A stretch of 64,000 nt of DNA, taken from Marinobacterium rhizophilum DSM 18822. GTDB lineage: Bacteria; Pseudomonadota; Gammaproteobacteria; Pseudomonadales; Balneatricaceae. The notes under the pieces were generated by a model. The model made no database searches and was not told where the DNA came from. It worked only from the letters and a program-made list of their open reading frames with translations. Positions 29,501-38,150 of the stretch are shown piece by piece (the first letter of the stretch is position 1; each line of letters begins with the position of its first letter). Where the stretch lies: positions 124,001 through 188,000 of the forward strand of contig NZ_KB899093.1 of NCBI RefSeq assembly GCF_000378045.1. Direction: 5' to 3'. A program made the translations under genes and the position numbers.

Positions 29501-30370
29501 CAGATCAGCATGGCGGATGGCCGCATTGCCGTGGGCGGCGAGCTCAAGGTGCCTGAGGCGCTGATCAAGCCGCCCAAGCTGAGCAACGCGGTGTCCGTGT
29601 CGTCCGATGCGGTGGTAGTGAATGCGGCCGGTGAGCCCCAGCAACCGGCGGTAGCGGGCCCTGCGCTGGATCTGAACCTGCGCGTGACGCTGGGCGACAA
29701 GGTGCGGGTGGATGCCTTCGGCTTTAATGGCCGGCTGGAAGGCGGGCTGGTACTGCAGGATGACAGTCGCCGCGGTACCCGCGCCACCGGCAATATCGGT
29801 GTGGCCAGTGGGCAGTATGAACTCTATGGTCAGCAGCTGAATGTTTCCCGCGGCAGCTTCGTCTATACCGGCGGGCCTGTGGATAACCCCGGACTCAACA
29901 TGCGCGTTGAGCGAGAAGTGGACGAGGTGACTGTGGGGGCCCGGGTGGGCGGTACGCTGCGGATACCCAAGCTGACGCTGTTCTCGGAGCCCGCCATGCC
30001 GGACACCAGCCTGTTGTCCTACCTGATTCTGGGCCGGGCGCCGGGCACGGCGTCTGCCAGCGAGCAGGAAATGCTGGTCAAGCTGGCACTGGCCATGGGG
30101 AGCAAGGGCGGCAATGCGGTGGGCGAGCGTGTCGCTGACGTACTCAACGTGGATGAAGTCGGCGTGGGCAGTGGCGATACACTGGATGAAACCTCGCTCT
30201 ACATCGGCAAGCACCTCTCGCCCAGGCTCTATGTGAAGTATGGGGTGGGTCTGCTGTCGCCTGCCTCAAGTTTTCTCATTCGCTACAAGCTCACCGAACG
30301 CTGGTCGTTTGAATCCAACACCAGCAGCACCGGCAGCGGCGCCGATATCTTCTACAAGCTGGAGCGCTAA
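26591..30370 (+). CDS. tamB: Translocation and assembly module subunit TamB
   Basis: This 1259-residue AsmA-like bridge protein has a single N-terminal membrane anchor (residues about 8-30, VLGLLALLVLLLGAIAAIGL). A very long repetitive beta-rich body spans the periplasm. The C-terminal TamB (DUF490) domain includes GVASGQYELYGQQLNVSRGSF and SLLSYLILGR. TamB works with TamA and is also implicated in phospholipid transport to the outer membrane. It is coupled to tamA by a 4-base overlap. Confidence 0.95.
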   Translation: MKRWTLRIVLGLLALLVLLLGAIAAIGLTEKGTRTLFNQLQPLIPGQLSYDALNGALLTRLDIQGLRYQRDDLRVHAGRIEFAWRPAALLSGRLELDRLGVEELDLWLPPAVADEAPSEPAGPLGLPDSVRLPLAVQVGEIYGRGLRIHPAEGEPILIEAVALGAHNELERVILDRFSFKSPQAEVNLSGEMTAAGNYPLAFKLDWSAPIPERGQISGSGTLGGELLGDAALLTLDQQLQGLAEATLVAKVARPLGELSWQLALDLARFDPAPFAAVLGGHLVSGSVNLKGDLASAGGDLALVGSLPDVGPLSLDSSLEATTEQLHLTRAQIQLPQSGTDLSLSGRVLALQGTPELDLALSWTGLRYPLSTQLPAQVASDSGSLNITGPLSDYRLRLGGSLRGEGLPATGVELTGQGSLERMPALALTLDTLGGQLVLEGSAGWTPQPVWDLQLRADKINPGLQWPDWTGAVGLTLNTQGQLVDGEPRAQLDIAALSGRLRDQALSGAGQVQVKGAELDIRQLALGWGNARLNVQGQVAETLALDWQLLASDLAALLPQAAGSIRAGGTLAGTAQMPQINATVEGSQLRFGEDQLAHIGGTVALDLGWKTPAKIDLKAEDLRLAGQPVRSLSLQGSGVEKDHRLTLDVDAQAAQLSVVLDGGLQAQQQWRGTLSTLDITQADAGAWGLQAPVALELSASQARTQALCLRAKSGQGRLCLDGQWRAEGNSEGGLTLQELPLTLLAPWLPATTDITGQINAQASGSFSAKGALAYEAQVSLDQARLTLPDEGLKVSFTDARVSASGTDKKAALDLNLLMDEVDGRVQGSVAVDDLAGAGRIKGQIALAIKDLKFLSLLVPDMKVGSGELQGDLALGGSLAAPRLQGELNLNDGNIELPAAGIALADLRVRLRDDPARPEYLLLDGSMASGGGTLSLAGEFEPLAQTGEIRINGEGFQAVGTPEIQVFISPDMQISMADGRIAVGGELKVPEALIKPPKLSNAVSVSSDAVVVNAAGEPQQPAVAGPALDLNLRVTLGDKVRVDAFGFNGRLEGGLVLQDDSRRGTRATGNIGVASGQYELYGQQLNVSRGSFVYTGGPVDNPGLNMRVEREVDEVTVGARVGGTLRIPKLTLFSEPAMPDTSLLSYLILGRAPGTASASEQEMLVKLALAMGSKGGNAVGERVADVLNVDEVGVGSGDTLDETSLYIGKHLSPRLYVKYGVGLLSPASSFLIRYKLTERWSFESNTSSTGSGADIFYKLER

Positions 30371-30677
30371 AGGCGGAAAGCTGTACCTGGTGCAAGGTGC
30401 AAGGCGCCAGTTGGAGGGGGCAGGGTTAACAGAGCCGGGGCGAGGTGAAATAAAGCGAAAAGCCTGCGCCACAAATAGTTGGCCCCGCGAAAGCGGGGCC
30501 GGTGCCAATGAACAATCATTCATAAAACTAGTACAGTCTCACTGCGGTTTAAGGGTGGTTTGCCTCCTTGGGTTTGGGTTGCTGGCACGACAACGGCACT
30601 CTTCAGTTACAGCCTGAAGGCCGGTGTTGACCTGTGTCTTTTGCCGGCTCGGTGTGCTTTCGCTGTCATTGTTTGTT
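30371..30677. other. Intergenic region after tamB with a strong hairpin
   Basis: No gene seen. At 30481-30500 a perfect 8-bp GC stem, GGCCCCGC and GCGGGGCC, is closed by a GAAA tetraloop. There is no T tract. It lies between convergent tamB and the stress-protein gene and probably stops or protects both messages. Confidence 0.6.
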
Positions 30678-31532
30678 TCAGTGACTCATCAGTACGGGTA
30701 TCTCGGCATGTTCGAGAACATGTCGGGTTACGCCACCGAATACCTGCTGGTGCAGGCGGTTGTGACTGTAGGCGCCCATAACGATCAGTTCTGCCTTGTC
30801 GGCTTTGGTGGCATCGAGCAGGTCTGTGCCATCGTGACTCCGCTGTTTCAGTTGTTCGATTTGGCTGTTGATACCGTGACACTTCAGGTAGTGCTGCAGT
30901 GCAAGAGCGCTCGGTTCCTTTTCCTCGCCGTGCTCGAGGGTGAGAATCCTCAGCTGTTGCGCCCGCGTCAGGAAGGGTAACGCATTCGCTACAGCGCGAG
31001 CGGCTTCGGTACTGCCGTTCCAGGCGATGGATATGCGTGTCGGGCTGAAGCCGGTTTGGGTACGCGGCATCACAAGCACCGGCCTGCCACTGTAGAGCAG
31101 GGCGGCTTCCAGTGTTGATGTCGCGCCCCCGCTCTTGGATTTGGGGATGATCAGCAGATCTGAAACCTTGCCTCGCTGGGCTACCTGTTCGCTGCGCAGC
31201 CCCGCGACATTGTGCCAGCTGGCGGATGCTGCATCCGCCAGGCAGGAGTCACTAAGGGCGATGTTGCTGTCAGCGGCGAGTCGAGCGAAGCGCTGATGCA
31301 GCTTTTGCGCATCACTCCTGGAGCTGCTGTCAGCAATAGTTTCCAATTCCTGCAAAAGCTTCTGTGACAGCCCGACGACGCCCCGCGGCATGAATTGGCT
31401 GGGGCTTGCCTGGGCATGCAGCACTTGCAGGTGTGCCTTAAAATACTGGGCCACAGCCAGGGCCCCTCGCAAGCGCTCTTCCACCTGCCCGCTGGTCGAC
31501 AGCGGTGTCAGCAGTATTTTCGGGTCATTCAT
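30678..31532 (-). CDS. Tandem universal stress protein (UspA family)
   Basis: This 284-residue cytoplasmic protein has two Usp domains. The C-terminal one ends in the ATP-binding signature VMGAYSHNRLHQQVFGGVTRHVLEHAEIPVL. The N-terminal half (KILLTPLSTSGQVEERLRGAL, LLIIPKSKSG) is more divergent. AGAGGTGAG lies 6 bases before the ATG at 31532; a GTG at 31541 is a weaker start. It follows the TctA gene by 12 nt on the same strand and may be cotranscribed with it. Confidence 0.9.
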   Translation of the reverse strand: MNDPKILLTPLSTSGQVEERLRGALAVAQYFKAHLQVLHAQASPSQFMPRGVVGLSQKLLQELETIADSSSRSDAQKLHQRFARLAADSNIALSDSCLADAASASWHNVAGLRSEQVAQRGKVSDLLIIPKSKSGGATSTLEAALLYSGRPVLVMPRTQTGFSPTRISIAWNGSTEAARAVANALPFLTRAQQLRILTLEHGEEKEPSALALQHYLKCHGINSQIEQLKQRSHDGTDLLDATKADKAELIVMGAYSHNRLHQQVFGGVTRHVLEHAEIPVLMSH

Positions 31533-31544
31533 GCTTCTCACCTC

Positions 31545-33560
31545 TTAACTCAGCGGCCAGGGGAGCTGTACCATTTCCTGCAACAGTCCGCGGGGCATGT
31601 CCAGCACCATCAGGTGAGACAACACCACCAGGAAGGCCAGGGCTGCACCGGTAAGCGACAGCGTTTTGATCATCGACGTGCGAGCCTTGAGCAGCAGGAA
31701 GATGACGAAGAAGAGACCGATGGCAATCAGATAACCGAACAGATAGCAGCCCAGCACCAGCCCGGTCAGCCAGTACACATAATGCGGCAGGCTGGTGATG
31801 CTGTTGTCGCTGCTGTAGCCGGCCTCCACTTCATTATCGAAGTTCACCGGGTCTTCCAGCCGTCCGCGCAGCAGTTTGACCAGCACGATCAGCGACATCA
31901 CGAGCATGAAGGCGCACAGACCTGCGGTGAAGACACCGCCCAGGAATGAGTGCTGCAGCGCATCGTACAGGCCGTAGCCAAAGAGGCCGACCACGGCGAA
32001 GGCGAAAACGATCTGCGGGCGCAGGTTGCTGGCGCGACGACGCGGTGCTTCAGTTGCAGCCTGCGTATCGGTGGTTTCGTCTGAGTCGTCGGTTTTGTCC
32101 GCGGGCTTGGTGCGCACGGCGAAGTAGATCGAGGCGACGGTAATCGCGGCAATGATCAGTACGCCAGGCTTGGTCAGGAAAGACCAGCCATCAAACTGCA
32201 CGGCCTGATACAAATAGGTTTCCATGCCACCGGCAAGCACGAAGCCGATCAGGAAGGCAGGGCGCGGCCAGTCAAAGCGCTTCATCAGCACACCCAGCAC
32301 GCCAATGCCCAGCAGAGCGACCAGATCACCCAGACTGCGGGTGGCCTGGAAGGCGGCAAAGCAGATGACCATCAGCATGAACGGGGCCATCAGCGCGTAG
32401 GGAATCAGCGTCAGGCGCGCGACCCACTTGGACAGCAGCAGGCAGGAGCCGGCGCCGATGACATTCGCCAGAGCCAGTGACCAGACAATGGTGTAAGTGG
32501 TACCGAGCTCAGCGCCCACCATGGCGGGACCCGGCTCCAGGCCGATCAGGACCATGCCACCGAGAAATACCGCCATGCTGCCGGAACCTGGAATACCGAA
32601 TAGCAGTGTGGGGATCAGCCCGCCACCTTCCTTGGCATTGTTGGCTGATTCCGGCGCAATAACGCCGCGTACGTCGCCGTTGCCGAACTGGGGATTGTCT
32701 TTGGCTTTGGTGGTTTGCACCGCATGGCCATAGGCGATCCAGTCGACCACGCTGCCGCCCAAGCCCGGCAAAGCGCCGACCAGGGTGCCAAGTACCGCAC
32801 AGCGGATTGACAGCCATTTGTGCTTGATCACATCCTTGAAGCCGTTGATCCAGCCACTGCCCAGCTCAGAGGCTTCGGCGATGGCGCGATTCTGGCGCAG
32901 CAGGTCGATGATTTCTGGAATTGCGAAAATGCCAAGACCCACTACGACCAGCGGAATGCCATCCATCAGGTAGGTATTATCGAAAGACATGCGGTATTCG
33001 CCAGTGGCAGGTGCTGCTCCGAGGCAACCCAGCAACAGGCCGATGCCGCAGGCGCTGATACCTTTCACCAGGCTGTTGCCGGCCAGAACGCCGACCATGC
33101 TCAAACCCAGCAGGGTGAGCATAAAGAGTTCAGCCGAGCCAAAGGCCAGAATCAGTGGTCGGGCGATCAGTACGAAGACCGTCAGCATCAGGGCGCCGAA
33201 CAGACCGCCAAACAGGGATGCGGTAAAGGCGGCGGCCAGTGCGCGGGCGGCGTGGCCCTGTTTGGCCATCGGGAAGCCGTCCAGTACTGTGGCCTGGGAG
33301 GCGCTGGAGCCCGGAATACCCATCAACACCGAAGTGAAGGTATCTGATGTTGGGATAACCGCCACCAAGCCGACCAGCATGGCCAGGGCGGAGATCGGGT
33401 CCATTCCGTAGAGGAATGGCAGCAGCAGGGACAGGCCGGCGATGCCGCCAAGACCGGGGAAGATACCGATCAGCAGGCCGAGAAAAACACCGCCTGCCAG
33501 ATAGAGAATATGCTGCATGCTGAGCACGGTCAGCAGCGATGTAGTCAGAGTGTCGAGCAT
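31545..33560 (-). CDS. Tripartite tricarboxylate transporter, TctA-TctB fusion
   Basis: This 671-residue inner-membrane protein has about 500 N-terminal residues of TctA (GIFPGLGGIAGLSLLLPF, MGIPGSSASQATVLDGFPMAKQG, GSGSMAVFLGGMVLIGLEPGP). A hydrophilic linker rich in Asp, Thr and Ala lies near residue 490. A TctB-like four-helix domain follows. In most systems TctA and TctB are separate. The ATG at 33560 lies after GGTGACTCCC; GTG codons at 33569 and 33572 are alternatives. TctC is encoded 72 nt upstream. Confidence 0.92.
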   Translation of the reverse strand: MLDTLTTSLLTVLSMQHILYLAGGVFLGLLIGIFPGLGGIAGLSLLLPFLYGMDPISALAMLVGLVAVIPTSDTFTSVLMGIPGSSASQATVLDGFPMAKQGHAARALAAAFTASLFGGLFGALMLTVFVLIARPLILAFGSAELFMLTLLGLSMVGVLAGNSLVKGISACGIGLLLGCLGAAPATGEYRMSFDNTYLMDGIPLVVVGLGIFAIPEIIDLLRQNRAIAEASELGSGWINGFKDVIKHKWLSIRCAVLGTLVGALPGLGGSVVDWIAYGHAVQTTKAKDNPQFGNGDVRGVIAPESANNAKEGGGLIPTLLFGIPGSGSMAVFLGGMVLIGLEPGPAMVGAELGTTYTIVWSLALANVIGAGSCLLLSKWVARLTLIPYALMAPFMLMVICFAAFQATRSLGDLVALLGIGVLGVLMKRFDWPRPAFLIGFVLAGGMETYLYQAVQFDGWSFLTKPGVLIIAAITVASIYFAVRTKPADKTDDSDETTDTQAATEAPRRRASNLRPQIVFAFAVVGLFGYGLYDALQHSFLGGVFTAGLCAFMLVMSLIVLVKLLRGRLEDPVNFDNEVEAGYSSDNSITSLPHYVYWLTGLVLGCYLFGYLIAIGLFFVIFLLLKARTSMIKTLSLTGAALAFLVVLSHLMVLDMPRGLLQEMVQLPWPLS

Positions 33561-33632
33561 GGGAGTCACCACTGGACAGGGTGCGAAAAGGGCGGTTAGA
33601 ACCGCCCGCAGGAGTGAGACTTGGGTCCTGAA

Positions 33633-34754
33633 TTAGAGGCCGGCGCTGTATTTGGAGTTGAGCCAGTTGATGACCCAGGCTCTGGCTTCATCATCCATGC
33701 TGACAGCTTCGCTAAACATCTTGCTGGCTTCATCGCCAACGGCCTGCTCGTAGTCACCCAGTACATCCTGTGCTTTATCCGCGAAACCCGGTGCGGCAAT
33801 CGCCTTGGCGGCGGCGTCCCGGTAGGCCTGTACGACATCATCCGGTGTGCCCTTGGGCAGGAACAGGCCTTTCTGTGCGGCATAGCCGGCGATAAAGAAG
33901 GCTTTCCAGGCGCGGAAGCGTTCGCTGCTGGGCGCGCTGCCATGCACCATCTCATAGGCTTCCACGAAGCTCGGCAGGTCAGGGAAGGTCGGATCGCGCT
34001 GGATCTTGCCGTCCTTGCCCAATACGCCCCAGCTGAACAGCGGTATGGCCTTGCCCTCATCAACCAGCGGCTGAACCTTCTTGATAAAGCCGGAAGTGGT
34101 CTGGTCATCGATATTGACTTCGCCACGCTCAAACGCCAGGCGTGCTTCGCCCTTTCCTTTCATGCCGAATACGGATTTGACATCGAGCCCCAGCACTTCG
34201 AATGACAGCAGGGTAATCATATCCAGGCTGGTTGCGCCCTGACTGGCGTACTTGAGGTCAGCATCCTTGAGCTTTGCCAGGTCGGCGATGCTTTTGACAC
34301 CCAGGTCAGAGCTGATATACACCACGCCTCCCGTGGGCGACGCCAGTATGGCGGTCCAGTCCTTGTACTCATATTTCACACGCTTGTCGCCCAGGATATA
34401 CGGGAACATGGTGGAGCCTGAGGAGGCAAAGATGTCGCGGCCATCGGCCTTGGCCCGCATCTGAAATTGGTTGGCACCGCTGGTGGAGCCGCCGCCCGGA
34501 ATATTCTTGACCACGACAACGGGTTGGCCAGGAAGCTGTTCACCGATGAGGGGGGCGTAGAAACGGCCCCAGGTGTCGGTGCCGCCGCCTTCCTTGAAGG
34601 GCATGGTCATTTCGATGCGGGCGCCTTCGAAATCGGCGGCAAGGACGGGGGCCGTAACGCTCAGCGCGCTGGCGCTGGCGCAGGCAATGGCGACAACCAG
34701 GGGACGAATGGCGCGGGCGGAGAATGTACGCAGGAACTTGTCGGCGTTCTTCAT
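33633..34754 (-). CDS. tctC: Tripartite tricarboxylate transporter binding protein (TctC/Bug family)
   Basis: This 373-residue periplasmic binding protein has a long signal peptide (about 39 residues, ending APVLA-A). TctC/Bug elements follow: MTMPFKEGGGTDTWGRFYAPLI (ligand loop), VVVKNIPGGGSTSGANQF, and KADGRDIFASSGSTMFP. It feeds the TctA-TctB fusion encoded next. Substrates of the family include citrate, tricarballylate, aconitate and aromatic acids. It is encoded between the tautomerase and the permease, which suggests an unsaturated di- or tricarboxylate. Confidence 0.92.
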   Translation of the reverse strand: MKNADKFLRTFSARAIRPLVVAIACASASALSVTAPVLAADFEGARIEMTMPFKEGGGTDTWGRFYAPLIGEQLPGQPVVVVKNIPGGGSTSGANQFQMRAKADGRDIFASSGSTMFPYILGDKRVKYEYKDWTAILASPTGGVVYISSDLGVKSIADLAKLKDADLKYASQGATSLDMITLLSFEVLGLDVKSVFGMKGKGEARLAFERGEVNIDDQTTSGFIKKVQPLVDEGKAIPLFSWGVLGKDGKIQRDPTFPDLPSFVEAYEMVHGSAPSSERFRAWKAFFIAGYAAQKGLFLPKGTPDDVVQAYRDAAAKAIAAPGFADKAQDVLGDYEQAVGDEASKMFSEAVSMDDEARAWVINWLNSKYSAGL

Positions 34755-34874
34755 GGTTTTGGTCTCTTTTATTTATTGTGGGTCCCGGAGCCTTGCGGAT
34801 CGGGGTTAGGGCTGAAGGTATGCCCCCAAGCTGTCACCAGCCTGTCATGGGGCAATTTCAGGGTATTTTTTGCA

Positions 34875-35978
34875 TCAGGACACTTTGGAGTTGCGGGCAC
34901 CGGTCCAGATGAAGCTCGGTACAAAGAGATCGCCGCTGATCAGCTTGCGGGCGGTGCGGACTACACCGGCGCTGCGCACACTGATGCCTTTGGCCGCCGG
35001 CTGAATATCCAGCACGATTTCAATCTGGCCGCTGGGGTGTTCAATGCGCAGGGTCGAATCGTCAAATACGTTACCCAGATAAGGTGCGGCCACAGAGCCT
35101 GGCACCATTGCGCAGGTGCTGACGCAGATTGCACCGGTAACGGCATGGCTGGCGTGGCAGTTGTCGGGTACGAAGTAGCGTGAGGTGAGACTGCCGCCGT
35201 TGCGCGGTGCCGAAACCAGCGCCACCTTGGGAATGACCTTGTTGCTGGCATCGCCTAGGCCCATCTTCCAGGAGGCCGCACGGCGGATGCTTTCGATGCG
35301 CGCCATCATCTCGGTGTCGCTGTCCAGTTCGGCCTTGGTTTCTGCGCCGCTCTTGCTGAGGGATTCAGCGGCGATCACCACCATGGGCACGGCGGCATCG
35401 ATGCAGGTGACCGGGACGCCTTCGATCAGGTCCCAGGCATTGCCGGTGGGCAGCAGGGCGCCGGTCTTGCTGCCGGCAACGTCGAGAAAATTGAGCAGCA
35501 CGGGTGCTGCGGTACCGGTGACGCCGTCGATGGCGGTGTCGCCTTCGTATTCAACCTGGCCATTGGGGGTTTTTACCCGCACCTCGATCAGCTTGCTGGT
35601 GTTGACGTTGAACACCCGTACCACGGTTTCGTCTGCACCGGGTTTAACCAGGCCGGACTCGATGGCAAAGGGACCGACACCGGCCAGAATATTGCCGCAG
35701 GACGGCGCTATATCGACGGACAGCGTATCGATGCCGACTTGGGCAAAGAGGTAATCGACATCGGCGTCTGGCCGTTTGGAGGCCGAGATGATCGCCGTCT
35801 TGCTGGTCAGGGAGGTGCCGCCACCGATACCGTCGATCTGCTGGGCACTGGGGGAGCCAAGCGCGGCCAGCAGAACCTTTTCCTGGGTGGGCCAGTCGTC
35901 GGGCAGGCTGGAGGCCAGGAAATAGGGCCCGCGAGAGGTGCCGCCGCGCATGATGGTGCAGGGAATGGAAGTCTGCAT
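34875..35978 (-). CDS. galD: 4-oxalomesaconate tautomerase-like protein (GalD, PrpF family)
   Basis: This 367-residue isomerase has the two-domain diaminopimelate epimerase-like fold. It matches remembered Pseudomonas putida GalD in MRGGTS, GSPSAQQIDGIGG, DADVDYLFAQV, SCGNILAGVGPFA, YEGDTAIDGVTGTAAP, FLDVAGS..GALLPTG and HASHAVTGA. The catalytic-type Cys (SCGN) is present. GalD converts keto and enol forms of oxalomesaconate in gallate breakdown. PrpF relatives isomerise aconitates and methylaconitate. No gallate dioxygenase is nearby, so an aconitate-type role with the TTT importer is equally plausible. Confidence 0.85.
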   Translation of the reverse strand: MQTSIPCTIMRGGTSRGPYFLASSLPDDWPTQEKVLLAALGSPSAQQIDGIGGGTSLTSKTAIISASKRPDADVDYLFAQVGIDTLSVDIAPSCGNILAGVGPFAIESGLVKPGADETVVRVFNVNTSKLIEVRVKTPNGQVEYEGDTAIDGVTGTAAPVLLNFLDVAGSKTGALLPTGNAWDLIEGVPVTCIDAAVPMVVIAAESLSKSGAETKAELDSDTEMMARIESIRRAASWKMGLGDASNKVIPKVALVSAPRNGGSLTSRYFVPDNCHASHAVTGAICVSTCAMVPGSVAAPYLGNVFDDSTLRIEHPSGQIEIVLDIQPAAKGISVRSAGVVRTARKLISGDLFVPSFIWTGARNSKVS

Positions 35979-36533
35979 AATCTCGATCCTGGTGTGTTCT
36001 CGACGCGAAATAGATTTAATATTTCTATTTCATTTTTTTGGGCGCCAGATGGTGCTGGCTAATTTGTGGTCAAGATACGCTTAGGAATTTGGGCCGACAA
36101 ACCATATAATTTTCATTTCAGATATAGAATAACTAAACCATTTATAGTTTTCCTCGATCTTGGGTTCATAATTCTGTTCAGAAAAGCATGCGCTCCTTGC
36201 GTCGATAAAATCGTCTTTTATTACATCGTTTATTTTATAAGTCATTGTTTATTATATTTTATACGGCCTATTCTACAGGTAGGTACGGGCCTGGCTTTCG
36301 CACTAGATATTGATTTTTTGGCGCAGGAAAAAGAAGGTGTCGGGCTGGGCTAGAAAGTGCCGGTCATTGTCGTTAATTAGATTATCTAAAACAATGTGAA
36401 GAGATTTTTCTTGGGATTTTGTATGATATGAATATCTGTGATATTGAAATAATCGTCATTTGATTTAGTTATTCTATATTTGTAGGCAAGTGTCCCACGC
36501 CGGGGCAAAGCAGAGCCGGAGCCAGCGAACATC
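35979..36533. promoter_or_regulatory. Divergent galD/lysR control region with a perfect inverted repeat
   Basis: No convincing gene in these 555 bases. GAAATAGA-N9-TCTATTTC (36007-36031) has perfect 8-base arms and lies 29 bases upstream of galD, where a LysR protein would bind. From 36080 to 36480 the sequence is very AT-rich compared with its neighbours. A 95-codon open frame at 36066-36353 has no family features and is probably chance. Confidence 0.55.
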
Positions 36534-37439
36534 ATGCGACGATTACCCCCCCTTAAAGCGTTGCGCGCCTTTGAAGCTGCCGGACGGCACGAAAGCCTGA
36601 AGAAGGCGGCGGACGAGCTGCATGTGACGACGGGTGCAGTGAGTCAGCAGGTCAAGCTGCTGGAGGAGTTTCTGGGTGTCGATCTGTTCAAGCGCCTGAA
36701 CAAGTCCGTACGCCTGACCGAAGCCGGGCGAGCCGCGCTGCCGCTGATTGAAGGCGGGTTTGAGCTGCTGAATCAGGCGGTAAGCCGGGCGCAGGAGTTT
36801 GGCAATCGGAATCTGATTACCATCAGCGTCGCGCCATCCTTCGGCGCCAAATGGCTGCTGCCGCGCCTGGAGCTGTTTCGCAAGGCGCATCCGGATATCG
36901 ACCTGCGGGTGGATGCGTCCACCCGGCTGGTGGACTTTTCGTACGAGGATGTGGATCTGGCCATTCGCTACGGCCCGCCCAAGGAACGGGGCATGCACTT
37001 GGAAGCCCTGACCGATGAAGTCATCTTTCCGGTCTGCAGCCCCCGCCTGCTGGAGCGTGGTTGCGTTTTCGACCGGCCGGCGGACCTGGCGGGGCAGACG
37101 CTGCTGCACTTTGAAGGCCGGGCGGACGATCGCGAATTCCCGGGCTGGAGTCAGTGGCTGTCGGCCGCCGGAGTACCGCAACTGGAGGTGGTTAACGGCC
37201 CCCGCTTTAGCATGTCCAGCATGGTGCTCCAGGCGGCGATGGATGGCCAGGGTATTGCCCTTGGCAGCAGCGTACTGGCTGCGGATGACCTGCGTGCCGG
37301 GCGACTGGTGCGGCTGTTCGATGTCAGCGTACGTGCTCACCACAGCTATTATCTGATCTGTACACGCAATACGCTGAACCGGCCCGATATCCAGCGTTTT
37401 GTGCAGTGGATCAAGCAGGAAATGACCGCCGGGCATTAA
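36534..37439 (+). CDS. LysR-family transcriptional regulator (GcvA-like subgroup)
   Basis: This 301-residue DNA-binding regulator has an N-terminal winged helix (residues 5-65: LKALRAFEAAGRHESLKKAADELHVTTGAVSQQVKLLEEFLGVDLF). A periplasmic-binding-like effector domain follows (ISVAPSFGAKWLLPRLELFRKAHPDIDLRV). It is divergent from galD-tctC-tctAB and is the obvious candidate regulator of those genes. Confidence 0.93.
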   Translation: MRRLPPLKALRAFEAAGRHESLKKAADELHVTTGAVSQQVKLLEEFLGVDLFKRLNKSVRLTEAGRAALPLIEGGFELLNQAVSRAQEFGNRNLITISVAPSFGAKWLLPRLELFRKAHPDIDLRVDASTRLVDFSYEDVDLAIRYGPPKERGMHLEALTDEVIFPVCSPRLLERGCVFDRPADLAGQTLLHFEGRADDREFPGWSQWLSAAGVPQLEVVNGPRFSMSSMVLQAAMDGQGIALGSSVLAADDLRAGRLVRLFDVSVRAHHSYYLICTRNTLNRPDIQRFVQWIKQEMTAGH

Positions 37440-37478
37440 GCGTTGGGCCCTCAAGGCGGGTCATTCATAGGTAGCATC

Positions 37479-38150
37479 ATGCGAATTCTGATTGTTGAAG
37501 ATGACCTGACCCTGGCTGAGGCCATCAGCCGGCGGCTGCTCAAGCAGGGCCATGCCGCCGATGTCGCCCTCGATGGCACGAAGGCTGACAACATCCTCAG
37601 GCATCAGACGTTTGACCTGATCATTCTGGACCTGAACCTGCCGGGGCTCGGCGGTGAGCAGGTGCTGTCGTTGTTGCGCCAGCGCCGCAGCACCACGCCG
37701 GTGCTGGTGCTGACTGCACGGGGCCAGATCGAAGACCGCATCAGCCTGCTGGATCTGGGGGCTGACGATTACCTCACCAAACCCTTCGACTTTGGTGAGC
37801 TGGAGGCGCGCAGCCGCGCTCTGCTGCGTCGCAGTCAGGGGCAGGCGCAGGACAAGCTCAGTATCGGCAACACCGAACTTGACCGTCACGCCTGTGTGGT
37901 GACCGTCGATGGCGAGGTGGTGGCGCTGAAACAGCGCGAGTTTCGCCTGCTGGAAATCTTCATGGCCCACACCGGGCGGGTTTTGAGCAAGGAAGAGTTG
38001 CTCGATCATCTGTATAACTTCGATGAGACGCCGGGCCCTAATGCCATCGAGCTCTATGTGGGGCGCCTGCGCAAGAAGCTGCCGCATAGCTCGGTTCAGA
38101 TACGCACGCTCAGGGGTCTTGGTTATGTGGTTGAAAATACGCCGGCCTGA
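37479..38150 (+). CDS. tctD: Response regulator, OmpR/TctD type
   Basis: This 223-residue regulator has an N-terminal receiver domain (acidic pocket E7, D8, D9; phosphoacceptor D51 in LIILDLNLPG; Lys in LTKPFD). A C-terminal winged helix follows (REFRLLEIFMAHTGRVLSKEELLDHLYNFDE..IELYVGRLRKKL). The ATG at 37479 starts the receiver directly. The kinase gene overlaps its end by 26 bases. TctD/TctE systems control tricarboxylate uptake in enterobacteria, which fits the transporter 4 kb away. Confidence 0.9.
   Translation: MRILIVEDDLTLAEAISRRLLKQGHAADVALDGTKADNILRHQTFDLIILDLNLPGLGGEQVLSLLRQRRSTTPVLVLTARGQIEDRISLLDLGADDYLTKPFDFGELEARSRALLRRSQGQAQDKLSIGNTELDRHACVVTVDGEVVALKQREFRLLEIFMAHTGRVLSKEELLDHLYNFDETPGPNAIELYVGRLRKKLPHSSVQIRTLRGLGYVVENTPA

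Noticed and set aside
36066-36353. A 95-codon open frame in the galD/lysR intergenic region
   Set aside because: AT-driven composition, no ribosome site and no domain; more likely chance.
38023-38124. Upstream in-frame extension of the sensor kinase into the response-regulator gene
   Set aside because: The extension is Arg/Ser-rich and non-homologous; a start at 38125 or 38152 is far more likely.
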